DNA of 64,000 nt, taken from Apus apus (Eukaryota > Chordata > Aves > Apodiformes > Apodidae). The stretch covers positions 5,235,659-5,299,658 of the forward strand of contig NC_067283.1 in assembly GCF_020740795.1 (NCBI RefSeq). Direction: 5' to 3'. The position numbers and the translations under genes are program-made. A model generated the notes under the pieces. That model ran no database searches. It was given only the letters and a program-made list of their open reading frames with translations, and was not told the origin of the DNA. Shown here piece after piece: positions 47,501 to 58,445 of the stretch (positions are counted from its first letter, which is position 1; every line of letters starts with the position of its first letter).

Positions 47501-50500
47501 GCTCCTTGCGACCATGTCCCAGCAAGTAATGGGCATCAGATGTGATGGCTGGGCCTAAGCTCCTCCTCAGGTCAGTTGTGCCAGGCTTACATTTAGGGCC
47601 CAAAGGGCACTTTTGAAGAGCTGAAGCAAAGCAGCTGCTGGTCTTGGGGGCCCAGCGCCCCAGGGAGAAGTGCTGAGCTCTGCAGAAGCCCCTCCAGCAT
47701 CTGCACTTCAATGGGGAAGACCCAGCCTGCTCCTGAGCTGGTCCCTGCTCATGGCCACCCCTCACACCCACTGCTGTCACATCTGCCAGCTCTGCCCTAT
47801 TCCTGCTTACCAGATGTAGAAGAAGAGGGCAAACATTGGAGCAGACCCTGCAATCTGCAGCAGCCTCCAGTGGCGGATCCCGTAACTCAATCCAGCCAAG
47901 ATCATCTGTCCAAGGGCAGAACAGCAGTGAGAAATGAGCACTGCCTTTGGCCTCTGGGAGACACCAACCCACTCTGTAGCTGAGGAGAAGGTGAAGGTTT
48001 TCAGAACGTGCAGGACTATCTCTTGTTATCACATCTTGCGAGGCCACGTCTGTCTGCCTCAGGGCAAGGGCATCCTACTCACACAAGGCCAAGGTGACAA
48101 TCAGAGTCCCGGACACCCCAGCCCCCACGACACATTTGAAGGCCATGTACACATAGAAGTGGGGCACAAAGGCAGCTCCCACACCAAACAAGGCCTGGAG
48201 AAGGATGGAGGTCAGAAACATCGGCCGACGGCCGACCCTGGGGAAGAAGAGGGAAGACACAGGTGTTATCCTGAAGGACCCCTTGGTGATGGGGAAGAGT
48301 CCAGGTGGAAGGCAAAGTGACTTGAGAACTATTCACACCAGAGGAGATTTGACACCCGTGTGAACAAAGCTCCTCTCTAGGTCCCAGGGAGTAACTGTCA
48401 GGAAAAGCAGCATCGGCACTTTTGCCCCGTGGTGGTGCCAGCAAAGGCAAAAGGAGACACTGTGAAAGGAACCTGCCCTTGAAGGGCCCCGTGTCCTCTC
48501 TCTTGAGAGTACTGAGGATCAGATTGAATTGGACTATAGTGCTGGTTCCCCTGTGAGGCACCCCGTGCACATGCTGTGCCCTTCTCCATCTGTGTTCCCT
48601 GTGTGGCCATGTTCTCCAGGGAGCTGAGGACTTTGCTCTGGGGCACCATGAGCTGAGCAGAGCCAGAGGCAGGAGGGACACATGTCCTGGTTAACATCGA
48701 TGAAGGTGAGTCCAGCTCTGTGCCCAGGTTTCTGGGATTCCTGGAGACACCCTTGGGTAGCTGAGTTGCCAGTTGGGGATAGACCTGTGATTGCTGAAGG
48801 ACCCTTACCATAAGACTATATCTGCTTTTCTCTTTTTTCAACACTCAGACATCTACAGATGAGTCAAGTGACCCCAGAAACCCTTGCTCAGGCGCAAGGG
48901 GATCGAGTCCCTGCAGAGAGTGTTTCATGCTCAGTGCATGGATATCCTGAACTCTCAGCTGGGCTGTCCCTGGGTGCTGGGCAATAACTCTAGGAAGGTG
49001 GCTGTGTTTCCTCACCTGTCACTTAGTGGCCCAAAGATTAGGGCTCCTAGGAGAAGCCCCATCATGTAGACAGATTGGGAGATGTCGGTCAGGTCCTTCT
49101 TGTCACACACCAGGTCAAACTGGAGGAAGGAAACACAGCTGCTTTTGCTCTCCACAGGTTCCATCTGCTTTCTGAGGGCAGGCATCCCTTCTGGTCCATG
49201 ATGGGCCCATGAGTTGGGTGCCTGAGTTCTCACTCTAGCCCCTGAGAGCAAAGAACCCACCCCAAAGGATACCTCCCTGGTGTGCACATGGGACAGAAGT
49301 CAGAGGTGGGACAGGAGTGTGAGGTTCTCAGCCTGCCTCTTCATCACGGTGTACATTTCCTGAGTGCTGGGACCTGCAGGACTCCCCTCCAGCCCAGGCA
49401 CCCCCGAGGGAACAACCTGCTTGGCAAGTTTTCCTTAAGGTGGGACCTTGGGGAAGAGTCCTAGCAGCTTCCTTCTCTGGCTGCAAAGTCAGGACAGGGT
49501 GGAAGGGGGTGGAGGAGGCAGGGAAGCACTGTTTTCTCAGGTAAAGGAGGGCTGATGTGGGAGTGGGAAGGGATACAGCAGCTGCTGAGGAGCCTCTAGA
49601 GAAGTTGGTTGTGAAATGGACAGACCCCGTGTTGCAGGGACCCCAGGGAGCATTTGCAAATGCCAGAGGCTGGGCTCTCCTGGTTCAGCTCAGAGAAGGG
49701 TGCTCGAAAGAAAGTGCTGGAGGAGGGAGGGAGGAAGAAAGGAGGAAGAAAGGAGCAAGAGAGAGGAACAAGGGAAGTGGAGAGAAGATCAGAAGTCCAG
49801 AGAGGAACAAGTTGGGGATGTTGACAGACAGAGAGCCTTAGCTCAACTCCATGGCCCATGGGATGTCTTGTTGCAGCCCTGAAAGTCTCCATGGTGTGCA
49901 CAAAAATACAGAATAATAGAATCAATGAATGGTTTGGGTTGAAAGGGACCCTAAAGATCATCTAGTTCTGACTGCCCTGCAATGGACAGAGACACCTTCC
50001 ATTAGACCAGGTTGCTCAAAGCCACATCCAACATGGCAAGCCCTTGGAAAGTAAATTTCTTTCACAGAGAAGGTGATGTGAGGAGAACCAGGCTGAAGAA
50101 TAAAGGAAACTAGCAGGGACATCCAAAAGGTCCCTCCAGGCAAGATACATTGTGTGTTCAGGGCCCTGGATACTGGAGAAAGGGAGAGATAGTGGACGCA
50201 GCAAGTGCTGGACTCCCATCTCCACCATCTCTGCCTGTGGCCTCCCATGGAATCTATGTCATGGTCTTCCTGCAACAACATCCCAAGGATGCGTGATGGA
50301 GCCAAAGTCCCCCCAGTGCCTGGTGTAGATCTCAGCCTGACTGACCCACAGCTGGCATTGGCTTACCAAGCTCCAAGGACCGGATATGTCCATCCCTTCC
50401 CCTCCCACCAAGAGGGATTCATCTCTCGGCTGGCTCTGCCTGCAGCCCTGCTGGTGTCTATATTGCAGCCTGCTTGCAGGCAACCCCTCCAGGACCACAC

Positions 50501-51034
50501 CGGGGTGGTTGGGTGGTGGAGCCAAGCTCCCCAAAAGACACCTGAGGTGGATCTCAACCCAGCCCCTTGGCACAACAGCTGCCACTGAACTGCAGAGCCG
50601 GGCGGTCGCTCGGGTGTCCCACCCCTCCCACCTCCCCACCCCACCAGAAGGTGGTTACAGACCTCAGTGAGCAGGGAGGGGGGCTGTGCTGAGGGGTACA
50701 CCCAGCCATCTCTGCAGCTCTCCGTGGCGTTCAGGCCGTACGCCAGGATGGAGCCCAGGTCCCAGCCCACCGGCGAGTATCTGGAGCAGCGCTCGTACGC
50801 CCCGTCCGCGTCCCGGGGCAGCGTGAGGTTCAGCTGCTCTTCCTCCGTCAGGTTGGGCCCCACGGCACGGATCCAGCTGGTGTCACAGTGGTGAGGCACG
50901 TCCACGACCATGAACACTTGGCCGATCATGTGGAAAGCGGTGAGAAATTGCGGGAGGCAGAGGAGCAGTATCAGGAGCTTCTGGTACCGCCCGAACTCCC
51001 CCACGGCGCTTATGAAATCTCCGAACTCAGCCAT
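44465..51034 (-). CDS. SLC22A13-like: SLC22A13-like organic anion transporter, copy 2 (ten exons, about 536 aa)
   Basis: Convergent paralogue of copy 1. Exons (from the start): 50663-51034, 49016-49119, 48083-48237, 47811-47979, 47320-47440, 46628-46722, 45921-46135, 45016-45124, 44652-44861, 44465-44525. The first eight have exactly the lengths of copy 1; the ninth is 1 nt shorter. They sum to 1,611 nt. The N terminus [20 protein letters not shown] differs strongly from copy 1 and looks like mammalian SLC22A13. Sequons NLT, NLT and [28 protein letters not shown] and [13 protein letters not shown] are intact, so it looks functional. The deletion in exon 9 changes the frame before the last exon, giving a tail ending GEDLEKS instead of KTTYF. 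The last exon is less certain; reading through the exon 9 donor would stop at 44,618 (527 aa). Confidence 0.88.
46622..47779 (-). repeat. Near-identical tract B in copy 2 (intron 4 to exon 6)
   Basis: Partner of 35,698-36,857. It includes exon 5 with [20 protein letters not shown], identical in both copies, and the whole of intron 5. The flanking exon 7 and the rest of intron 4 are diverged. Confidence 0.92.
49016..49119 (-). CDS. SLC22A13-like: SLC22A13 copy 2 exon 2
   Basis: Reads [20 protein letters not shown], then [15 protein letters not shown]. It has the same length and phase as exon 2 of copy 1 but many substitutions, which shows the true age of the paralogues outside the near-identical tracts. 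Confidence 0.92.
49722..49800 (+). repeat. Polypurine tract in copy 2 intron 1
   Basis: About 75 bases almost purely A/G, built from GGAGG and GGAAGAAA units (for example GGAGGGAGGGAGGAAGAAAG). It lies in the first intron of SLC22A13 copy 2 and has no counterpart in copy 1. Confidence 0.8.
49908..50031 (-). mobile_element. CR1 3'-end fragment, antisense, in copy 2 intron 1
   Basis: ACAGAATAATAGAATCAATG, then GGTTTGGGTTGAAAGGGACC, then AGATCATCTAGTTCTGACTG, continuing to the CCATTAGACCAGGTTGCTC block. Copy 1 has no insertion at the equivalent place, so it post-dates the gene duplication or was lost from copy 1. Confidence 0.85.
50403..50899 (-). repeat. Near-identical tract A in copy 2 (exon 1 to intron 1)
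   Basis: Partner of 32,952-33,448 and the same length, 497 bp. Upstream of it the first 45 codons of exon 1 diverge sharply; downstream, intron 1 is unrelated by eye. Confidence 0.93.
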
Positions 51035-51089
51035 GGTGACACCTGCTGTGGCCTGGCTGCCCCACAGCACCTCGCTTAAGTAGGCAAAT

Positions 51090-51103
51090 ATTAATGTTTA
51101 AAC
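51090..51103 (-). promoter_or_regulatory. 14-bp promoter motif of copy 2, identical to that of copy 1
   Basis: GTTTAAACATTAAT on the - strand, 56 bp before the ATG at 51,034, followed by ATTTGCC and CTTAAG. It is the only clear match between the two upstream regions that I noticed. Confidence 0.45.
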
Positions 51104-51648
51104 TCTGTGCCCGCTAAACCCCTAATCAGATGTGATAAAACGAGCTGTCGTATCAGCACGTTTGTCCACAATGATGATATGCTGCAGCCCTCCCGGGTGT
51201 ACTTTGTCACCAGCCATTCCCTCCTTGTTCTCGGGACCAGAACAAAGGTGCCACAGCATTGCCACTCTTGAGGACAGAGTGGGGACAGTTTATCTTGTCC
51301 CAGCAAGGAGTGTCTCCTCAGGCCTCCTGAAGGTAACTGGGCTGCAGAGCAAGACTTTTGTCTGAGACGTGAAGTTGAGACTCTGCAAATGGAGGCTCAT
51401 TTTCCTAAGTGTGGTGATGCAAACAGAGTCAGTTTGCTGCTTTATGGTTAAATGGCTTAATGGATGTATAGCCTTTAATGGATTTATAGCCCTTCCTGGA
51501 CACTAAGAGGAGAGAGAAGAAGTAAAACACTTATCTGGATGAGGAAATATGGCTGGTAGTCAAGTAGACTTGTTCTTGACAGTCCTGTCTCAAGCTGTTG
51601 GTTTTCCTTTTACCCTCTGGCCATCTCTGGCCATGTCGTGAGATGACT

Positions 51649-51735
51649 TCATAGAATGGTAGAATGACAGCTTGGAAGGGACCTTAAAGATCATCTAGTT
51701 CAGCCTTTCTAGGCAGAAACACAGTTTAGATGCAG
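51649..51735 (-). mobile_element. CR1 3'-end fragment, antisense
   Basis: TCATAGAATGGTAGAATGAC, then AGCTTGGAAGGGACCTTAAA, then GATCATCTAGTTCAGCCTTT is a standard antisense CR1 terminus, 5'-truncated to under 100 bp. Confidence 0.88.
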
Positions 51736-52295
51736 TGGCCCATGTAGAAACCCTGGTTAGTCATAAAATGAGATCTAAACTGAAATGTCTTGGGGAGAAT
51801 CCTAAAATAGATTCGGCTTAGAGAGTACCCCTAAGAAAAACACAGCTTATTGTGCACAGACACACAGAGCACACAGGATTTGGGGATAAGAAATGACATC
51901 AGCTTGGCTTTGCCTGAGGTTCTGATGCCACTTGAAAAGCAGCTTGACCTGATTTCTGCTGCATGTCTGAGCTGCTTCCTGAGCAGACTGCCTGGCTGGT
52001 TTGTATCTTTAGTCCTGGAAACTAGAAAGCCAGGTTGTCCTCAGTGTATGAAATTTGGTGTGCAATTTGACAAAAGCCTCCTGCCTGCTTTCACCAGAGC
52101 CATAAGGACAGGATCACTAGACACTGACCTGCTCACTTTGTGTCTGCTTTCTAATTCTTTGTCCTCCAGTCTCAACCCAAACAGTGTGTCTGAGCCTCCA
52201 GTGAAGTTACTGACAGATCATACATGTCTGGGTTGGTGCTTCATAAGTGGGTATGGCACTGGAGTGCTTATGGAAGTGGGAAGGGGGTAGAAGGT

Positions 52296-52374
52296 AGAAT
52301 CTTTAAGAATCTTAAGAATCTTAGAGAATCTTAAATCTTAAGAATCTTAAAGAATCTTAAGGCAGAATCTTAAA
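52296..52374. repeat. AGAATCTTA(A) minisatellite
   Basis: About eight imperfect copies of a 9-10 bp unit (AGAATCTTAA), separated by small changes such as CTTTAAG and CTTAGAG. The internal CTTAAG is its own reverse complement, so the array is full of short palindromes. Confidence 0.88.
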
Positions 52375-54015
52375 ACATCAGCCCCTAAGCTGCAGTGGGA
52401 GAGAGAGGTCATACTGGTTAATGCTATTGGGAGTAAAGGAAGAGAGGAGTAGATGTTACCTGGAGTTGTGTAAAATTGCTCCAGCAACGTGTGTGTACCA
52501 CACAGCCCAGCATATCACTGGACTCTGGATCCACATCCTTGGATGTAAGGACTTGCTGTTATTCAGGGATGTGTCTGTTGAAAAGGAGGCTGAGCAAAGC
52601 AACCTCCAGAGGTTCCTTTTGCCCTCAGTCCATCTCTGACCATGTCGTGGGTTGACTTGGCCAAGGAGATCCTCTGTGGCACAGAGGCATTTTGACCATG
52701 TTCTGCTGAACAGGGAGCAGGTGCCTTTCCCATGAGCGTGTAGGACTTGTGGTCTTCCCTCCTGCTCCTCAGCCACAAGCATCTTCCATGGCAAAGAGGT
52801 CAGATTTTGACTACAAAAACTCCTTGGGCCTGACCCAGATATGACTGCAGAGCCATGTGCTAATGCAGATGTGACTTCTTGAGGCTGTTCTCCCTAATGT
52901 CAACAGACAGGCTCTTCTGAAGGCCTGGGAAAGTTTCAGTCCCTTGTAATCTCGGTCACCCCAGGATGACATTTTTCACAGACATTGTTCTTATGACTGT
53001 CTTCATCATCTGGGGCTGAGTGGGTCAATCCTGCATGGTGAAGATCTCTCAGGGACAAAAGCTGGGTCAGCCCTGCAAACCCCTGTTTCCTGGAGCCTCA
53101 TTGCGAGAGTTTCTGTGCTTATTTCTCTCTGTCTGACAGTTTTGCCCAAGGGGATCACTAATGCTTGCAAAGCCTCTCAAAAATGGAAGATCCTCTATCA
53201 GAGGGCATGAGAAAGCAGCAGACCTCGAGGAAGACCTGAGATGGACAGCTGGAAAGCCTGTACATCCATATACTAATGTCAAGGACTAGAGGAAGGGAGA
53301 GGGAACATCCCAGAGGGTAGTTCAGGAGGAGAAAGTATTGCCTGGGAATGAAGGCTGGTATGGGCAGAAGGGTATTTATTGATGCACTAAGTCATGGCCT
53401 TGGCTTTTCTCTTACACGGCTCTGAATGTCAGGAGTGACTGTGGTTGGAGACTCATTTAGACATCTACATGATGGGATGAATTGTGGCCAACATGTATTC
53501 ATACCACCGTGGTGTTCCTGCATTTTCCCTCTTCCTCTGAGTACTGGCAGGGGGAGGTCAGGTTTGTGGGTGTCATGTGCCAGTGACAACTTGGTCCGGG
53601 GTGTCATTCAGGGTGTCTTTGTCATAGGTAACAGGCCATCCCCTTCCCTCTGCTTCAGTGAAAGGTGCTTGATCCCTGAAAACCTTCAGGTCCCATTTCT
53701 CCATCTCTAGACACTGCTTGACCAGGTTTCAGCCAGGCCTGTGAGATGCCAGCACCTCTGTCCCGACTCTCTTGCCCCATCCCAAGGTGAGACTGACTCC
53801 AGGATCTAAAGATATCTCTCCTTTCCCTGATTCATGGTGATTGAACAGTCTCCCTGCATGGAGCACTGACACTGCTTTGCAGCAGATGCAATCATTAAAC
53901 CATTGAACAGCTTTATTCCTCCAGCAGATCTGTCAGAGCCAGGGATATTTTGGCACTGGTCAGACAGGAAGGTTGGTGGGTTTTAAGATTTTATTTTAAA
54001 TAGAATTATTTTAAA

Positions 54016-54051
54016 TTATTATTATTATTATTGTTATTATTATTATTATTT
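54016..54051. repeat. (TTA)n microsatellite
   Basis: Twelve TTA-type triplets with one TTG interruption, in AT-rich DNA downstream of the LIM gene. Confidence 0.9.
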
Positions 54052-55242
54052 GTTTACAGACAACAGATTAAAATAGGTGAAGCTCCATGATCCTTCTCAT
54101 TATACGTGTTGCTTTGACCCTCTGAGGTTTCTGGTGATCTTGTTTATCAGTTGTTCACTCCCATAACGTTGATGTTATGGTAGCAAAGGGCAGTCAGGGA
54201 GGGGCAGAGTCCAACTGCACAGGATGTAGAGATGTCCCCACACCCCAAGACTTCACGAGAACTGGGTTCCCTCTCCTCCTCTGCCCCTTTGAAAGGGTGA
54301 CCCTGGCAAAGTCATTTCAATTTGCTAGTGATGGTGACCTCCTGTGTGAAGCAATTTTGCAGTCTAGTGAAGGACAAATAGCAGGGGAGTGAGATACCAT
54401 TATTATGAAGTGTGGACAAGCCATATGGTGATAAGGTGTATGATTTTTTGGGTTGGCTACATTGCTGGATGTCTAAATATAGTTGCCTATATGTGAAATA
54501 GATACCCAGGGTTGGACTACAGTTAGTGGAGATGGAGTGACAGGTCATAGAGTCCAGAGAGCTGACAGCATTTTGAATGCAGTTGCCTGGTTTAGGGTGG
54601 GCTGAATCACTCCTCAGCCTGAACTTGCTAGTTCTCCATTGACTCTGGTGTGGGCTTAAGCATCTGGTTTACATAGAAGCTCTAATGTTGCAGACACCTA
54701 AACTTAATTTAGAGACAAATCTTCACCCTGTGCCTCCTCAGCTTTGCCTTTGCATTCAATTTGTGGATTGTGGACAAGGACTTGGTTCCTTGCTGGTAGT
54801 GGTAATCTCTTCTCATTTGAGTTTCTAGTTCTTGATTAGCTTGTTGCTCATGGCTGCTTGCTGGTTGGACCTCTTTTGAGATCTGTCTCCCCTCATGCCA
54901 TGCAGACATCCTCTGAGGGACCTCAGCAGTAGATTGTGCAGAAGATCCCCTCTGTACAAAGACTCTCAGGTGAAGAGAACAGGTAGCTGGTTGGTCTCTC
55001 CTTGGAGGTTCCTCACAGTGAGGTCAATTCCTGCAATGTTCTTTTCTGGGAGCTGAGCACTGACCCACTGTGACCAGGACAGAGATCTTCAGTTTAGCTC
55101 CTTAAGCCATTAATGCATCAGTCTAAACAGAACTGAATTTTTCTTGTGCCAGCAGAGTGAGGAATTTCTCAACTGATTTAATGAATCATTTTTGGTCCCA
55201 TATCAGCTAACTGGGGCTGCTGGGGAGGTGCTGCTTTTAATT

Positions 55243-55248
55243 TTTATT
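55243..55248 (-). terminator. AATAAA directly after the LIM-gene stop codon
   Basis: The hexamer on the - strand begins 11 bases after the TAG at 55,259-55,261. If used, the 3'UTR would be only about 30 nt. Another AATAAA lies near 53,991 on the same strand, so the true end is open. Confidence 0.3.
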
Positions 55249-55258
55249 TTCTTCTCAA

Positions 55259-58200
55259 CTATATAAAGAACTCCTGGTCCAAAAGGTCACAATCTAACAC
55301 ATTCAGGTCTACAGAAGAAAGGCTGTCATAATCTTCTTCAACTCCTGACATTTTTCTGCTCCTGTGCACATTTTCAAGAGCCTCCTGACCCATTTTGGTT
55401 GAATTAACATCAAAAGGATCAAAGACAACCTGATTAAAGGTTTCAGAAACATTGGGGCTGGTGAACATTGGGGGAAAACCTCCTTCCTGTGTAGAGAGAT
55501 GCTTGTTTGTTGAGCCTTCAGCACTGAGACCCAATCCAAATGTATCTTCTGCAGCCTTTGGAGCCTGATGCTGTGGATCCAACTGAATCTCTTCCCTGTC
55601 TTTGATATTAATCTCATCCTGTCCAGAAAGAAGTGAGAGGCTGGAGGTGTCCCACAACACTAGTGGAGCATTTGTTTCTGCTGGGATTTCCTGGCATAAG
55701 TCTGAAATATTTGGATCAAAGCAAGGTGGGGCTTCTGCCTTTGGATTTTGCAAATCTGAATTGGGGGTTTTCCTTGCTATGCTGGAAGAGCCTTGTCCTC
55801 TGGAAAAGAGCAAATTATTGTGCTGCAGAAAATCCATCTTGTCTGACTGAAGCTCATCCTCCTTAGGCAAGTTTTCTGAATTGCCTGGTGAAAAAAATGT
55901 CCCATCCTCTATCACTGTGTCCTGGACATCCAGACTCAACAGGTTCTGAATTTCCAGCAGGTGAGCATCATGGTGGTTTCCTGCTCTCATGAGATTTTTA
56001 CTGTTACCAGCTCCAGGCATAAGCCCTGGAGGAGGATGCAGATGGTTTGTTCCACTTTCTGAGGTTATTGCAGCTTCTTTCTGACTTTCCTGTGCTGGCA
56101 TGAGAGAGGGGCAACCACTGTCCCACTGCTGATCAACCTGACTGTTTAAAGGCAGTTGGTCATGAATGTCAGGTTTAGTTTTCTCATGTTCATCATTGCA
56201 ATAAATTCCTGTGCCAGGAGCTAACAGCAGGACATCAGTCTCCTTGCCCTCAGTAGAGCCTAAATGGCCTCCAGAGCTCTCCTGCATATGTTCAGGAGAA
56301 ACCTCCATCTTTCCTGGTGGTGGCATCTGATAATCCTTTTGTTTTGCTTGGCTGGAGAAGATGGGGAAGGCCTGAGGCTTTCCTGGACTGTCACAAATAC
56401 TTGGTTGTTCTGAGGATTTTGCAGGTTTTTCTTGTTGACTCTTCTTCTTCTCTGAGGAGTAACCAAACAAAGTGACAAGGGCTGACTGGGGCTTAGTGGG
56501 TTTCCCTTGGGTTGTTGTTTCCTTCTTGGGAGTGCTGCCTTTGTCTTCAGAACCAAAAAGTGTAGTTAAGGGGTTTTTCCCAAGCCTGAAACCTTTACCT
56601 AACATCTCTCTGCAGAGCTGACTGCTTCTGGTCTCTTTGCTGAGGGCATCAGACCTTGAGATGTGCACAGTGCTTTGGCTTGGGAGTTTCAGATCCATTT
56701 TTTCATCACCCACTGGATGACCTCTGGATTCATCCATGGATATATTCAGTTTGGAATAGTCTAATATCTCAGCTGCTTGCTCAGAACTATGAAAGGTACC
56801 TCCACTAAGAACTTCTCTGAGATCTCTGGGATCCCTTGACTTGGAGTTGTTGACTTCATCATGTGAGGGCCAGGTGGCACAGGTGCCTTTCAGAGGTGTG
56901 TCTGCTGATAATGGAAAATCCTTGCCAGGAGATGTTATATTATGTCTCAAAATATGCTCATGAGGGTTAGTTATCTGTGGGCCACATGTGTCCTGAGGTT
57001 CTGTTTCTTGTAGACAGGTCACACTGTGGTCATCTGTCCTATCTGGCAAACCAGATGAAGAGAGCCTGCTCTTTTCTGCTTTGTCTTCCTGAGGTATTTG
57101 TCCAGGACTGGCCTCTTCCAGAAACCCTGTTGTACTTACTGGTTTCACTTCTTTTGTCTTCTCAAATTCTGCCCCTTTGCTCTCAGCTCCAGGCAAATGG
57201 CTGTTGCTGGATGGCTGCATTTTTTCCCCCAAAGCTCCTGGTATCTGTTTCCCAGGGGACTCCTCCAGGTTTGCCTGTGAATTCTCATTCAGCAGCTCAG
57301 TGATCTCAGGTGACACACACAGCCTTCCTGGCTCCGGGGAGCCAGAAGTTGCATAAGAAGTCCTTGACACATCAGAGAGGTAATGAGCTTCTTCAGCTTC
57401 ATTTTCAGGGTGATCAACACCCTCAGCTCTGTGTTTTAGCTCTGTACTTGTGGTGTTTCTGGTTTCAGGTTCTCCTGGCACAGAGATGGCCTCTGGGCTG
57501 TTAATTCTCTCTCCAAGGTGATGCTTCTCTCCTGCAGAAGCTGGGGTGGCCGTGGCCAGTTCAGGCTTGTCACCTGCCCTTGCAGGCACCGTTCCTCCTT
57601 CCCTGGGTGTGCTTAGTGACCCACAGACCTTGTTTTCCTTCACTGGGAGCTCTGCAGCAGCCCGGGTGCAGCCTCCAGTGCCCCCCAGGTACATCCAATT
57701 GGTGGGTTTAGTGCTTTGATGTGTGGTGTGGTGGACAAGTGAGCCACGAGGCAGGGATCTCACAGGCTCCAGGACCAGAGGGGAGGAGGCAGGGGCAGGT
57801 CCTCTCTTCATCTGGGCTTTGCCCTGCTGGGACACTTTGCCCCCTCGCTTCCCTCCGGGCACATCCCCAATCTTTTCACCATCTCTCTGTTCTCTGGTCT
57901 TGGGCCAGGAACACCTTTGCTCTCTTTCCTTGGTATAGGTGACACCAGGTAAGAATATTCCCTTCTCCACTGCTGCCTCCACAGCTGATTTTCCCTCCTG
58001 ACCCCTGAGCACCATCCTGCCTGCCCTGCTGCCCACAGCCTGGTAGGTTTGCAGGCTCACTGCAGGCTTTTCCCAGGAAGGTGCTCCCTTTCCAGCTTTT
58101 CCACCTACAGCCAACAAGGCTGTTTCTGAAGGTGGCCAGCTTGTTCTGAGCTTGCTCCCTAAGAGGACAGACCCCCTGTTCAGCTCTCCCCTGTGCTCAG

Positions 58201-58445
58201 CCAGCTGCAGGCTGCTCCTTGCATTGGAGGCTGTGGGGCTCTCTCTTGTCTCAGTCTCCTTTTTGGCCCTGTTGGACCAGTCCTGGGGCTGTGGTCCTCT
58301 GCCCACCACTGCCACTGGCTGAACCCGATGGTCTCCCAGCTGGTGCTCCAGCCTTTCCATCTCACCTCTGCTTTCAGCTCCAGCCATCTGCTTGTAGTGG
58401 ACTTGGCAGTAGAACACCCCGTGGAGGGCAGCATGGTTTTGCAAG
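55259..58445 (-). CDS. LIM gene: giant terminal exon
   Basis: Single open exon of 1,061 codons plus stop. Its acceptor (TGTGTGTTTTCCAG, just above 58,445) joins the split Ser codon AG/C of the LIM exon, so the LIM domain runs across the junction (KLS/LQNHAALHGVFYCQVHYKQ). The open frame continues on into the intron as far as 59,014 by chance. An unbroken frame of this length argues strongly for coding function. Confidence 0.88.

Larger units (their letters stand above)
51104..55258. other. Intergenic region between SLC22A13 copy 2 and the LIM gene
   Basis: About 4.1 kb without a convincing gene. Contents: antisense CR1 tail at 51,649, AGAATCTTA minisatellite at 52,296 and a TTA-repeat at 54,016. 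The 146-codon + frame at 51,850-52,290 shows no recognisable domain or splice context. Part of the right side may be 3'UTR of the LIM gene. Confidence 0.6.

Noticed and set aside
47409-48047. 212-codon minus frame
   Set aside because: Mostly exon 4 of SLC22A13 copy 2 read in a shifted frame and run into intron 4; the true exon is 47,811-47,979.
51850-52290. 146-codon + frame in the intergenic region
   Set aside because: No domain, no splice context and no counterpart elsewhere in the window; length is compatible with chance.
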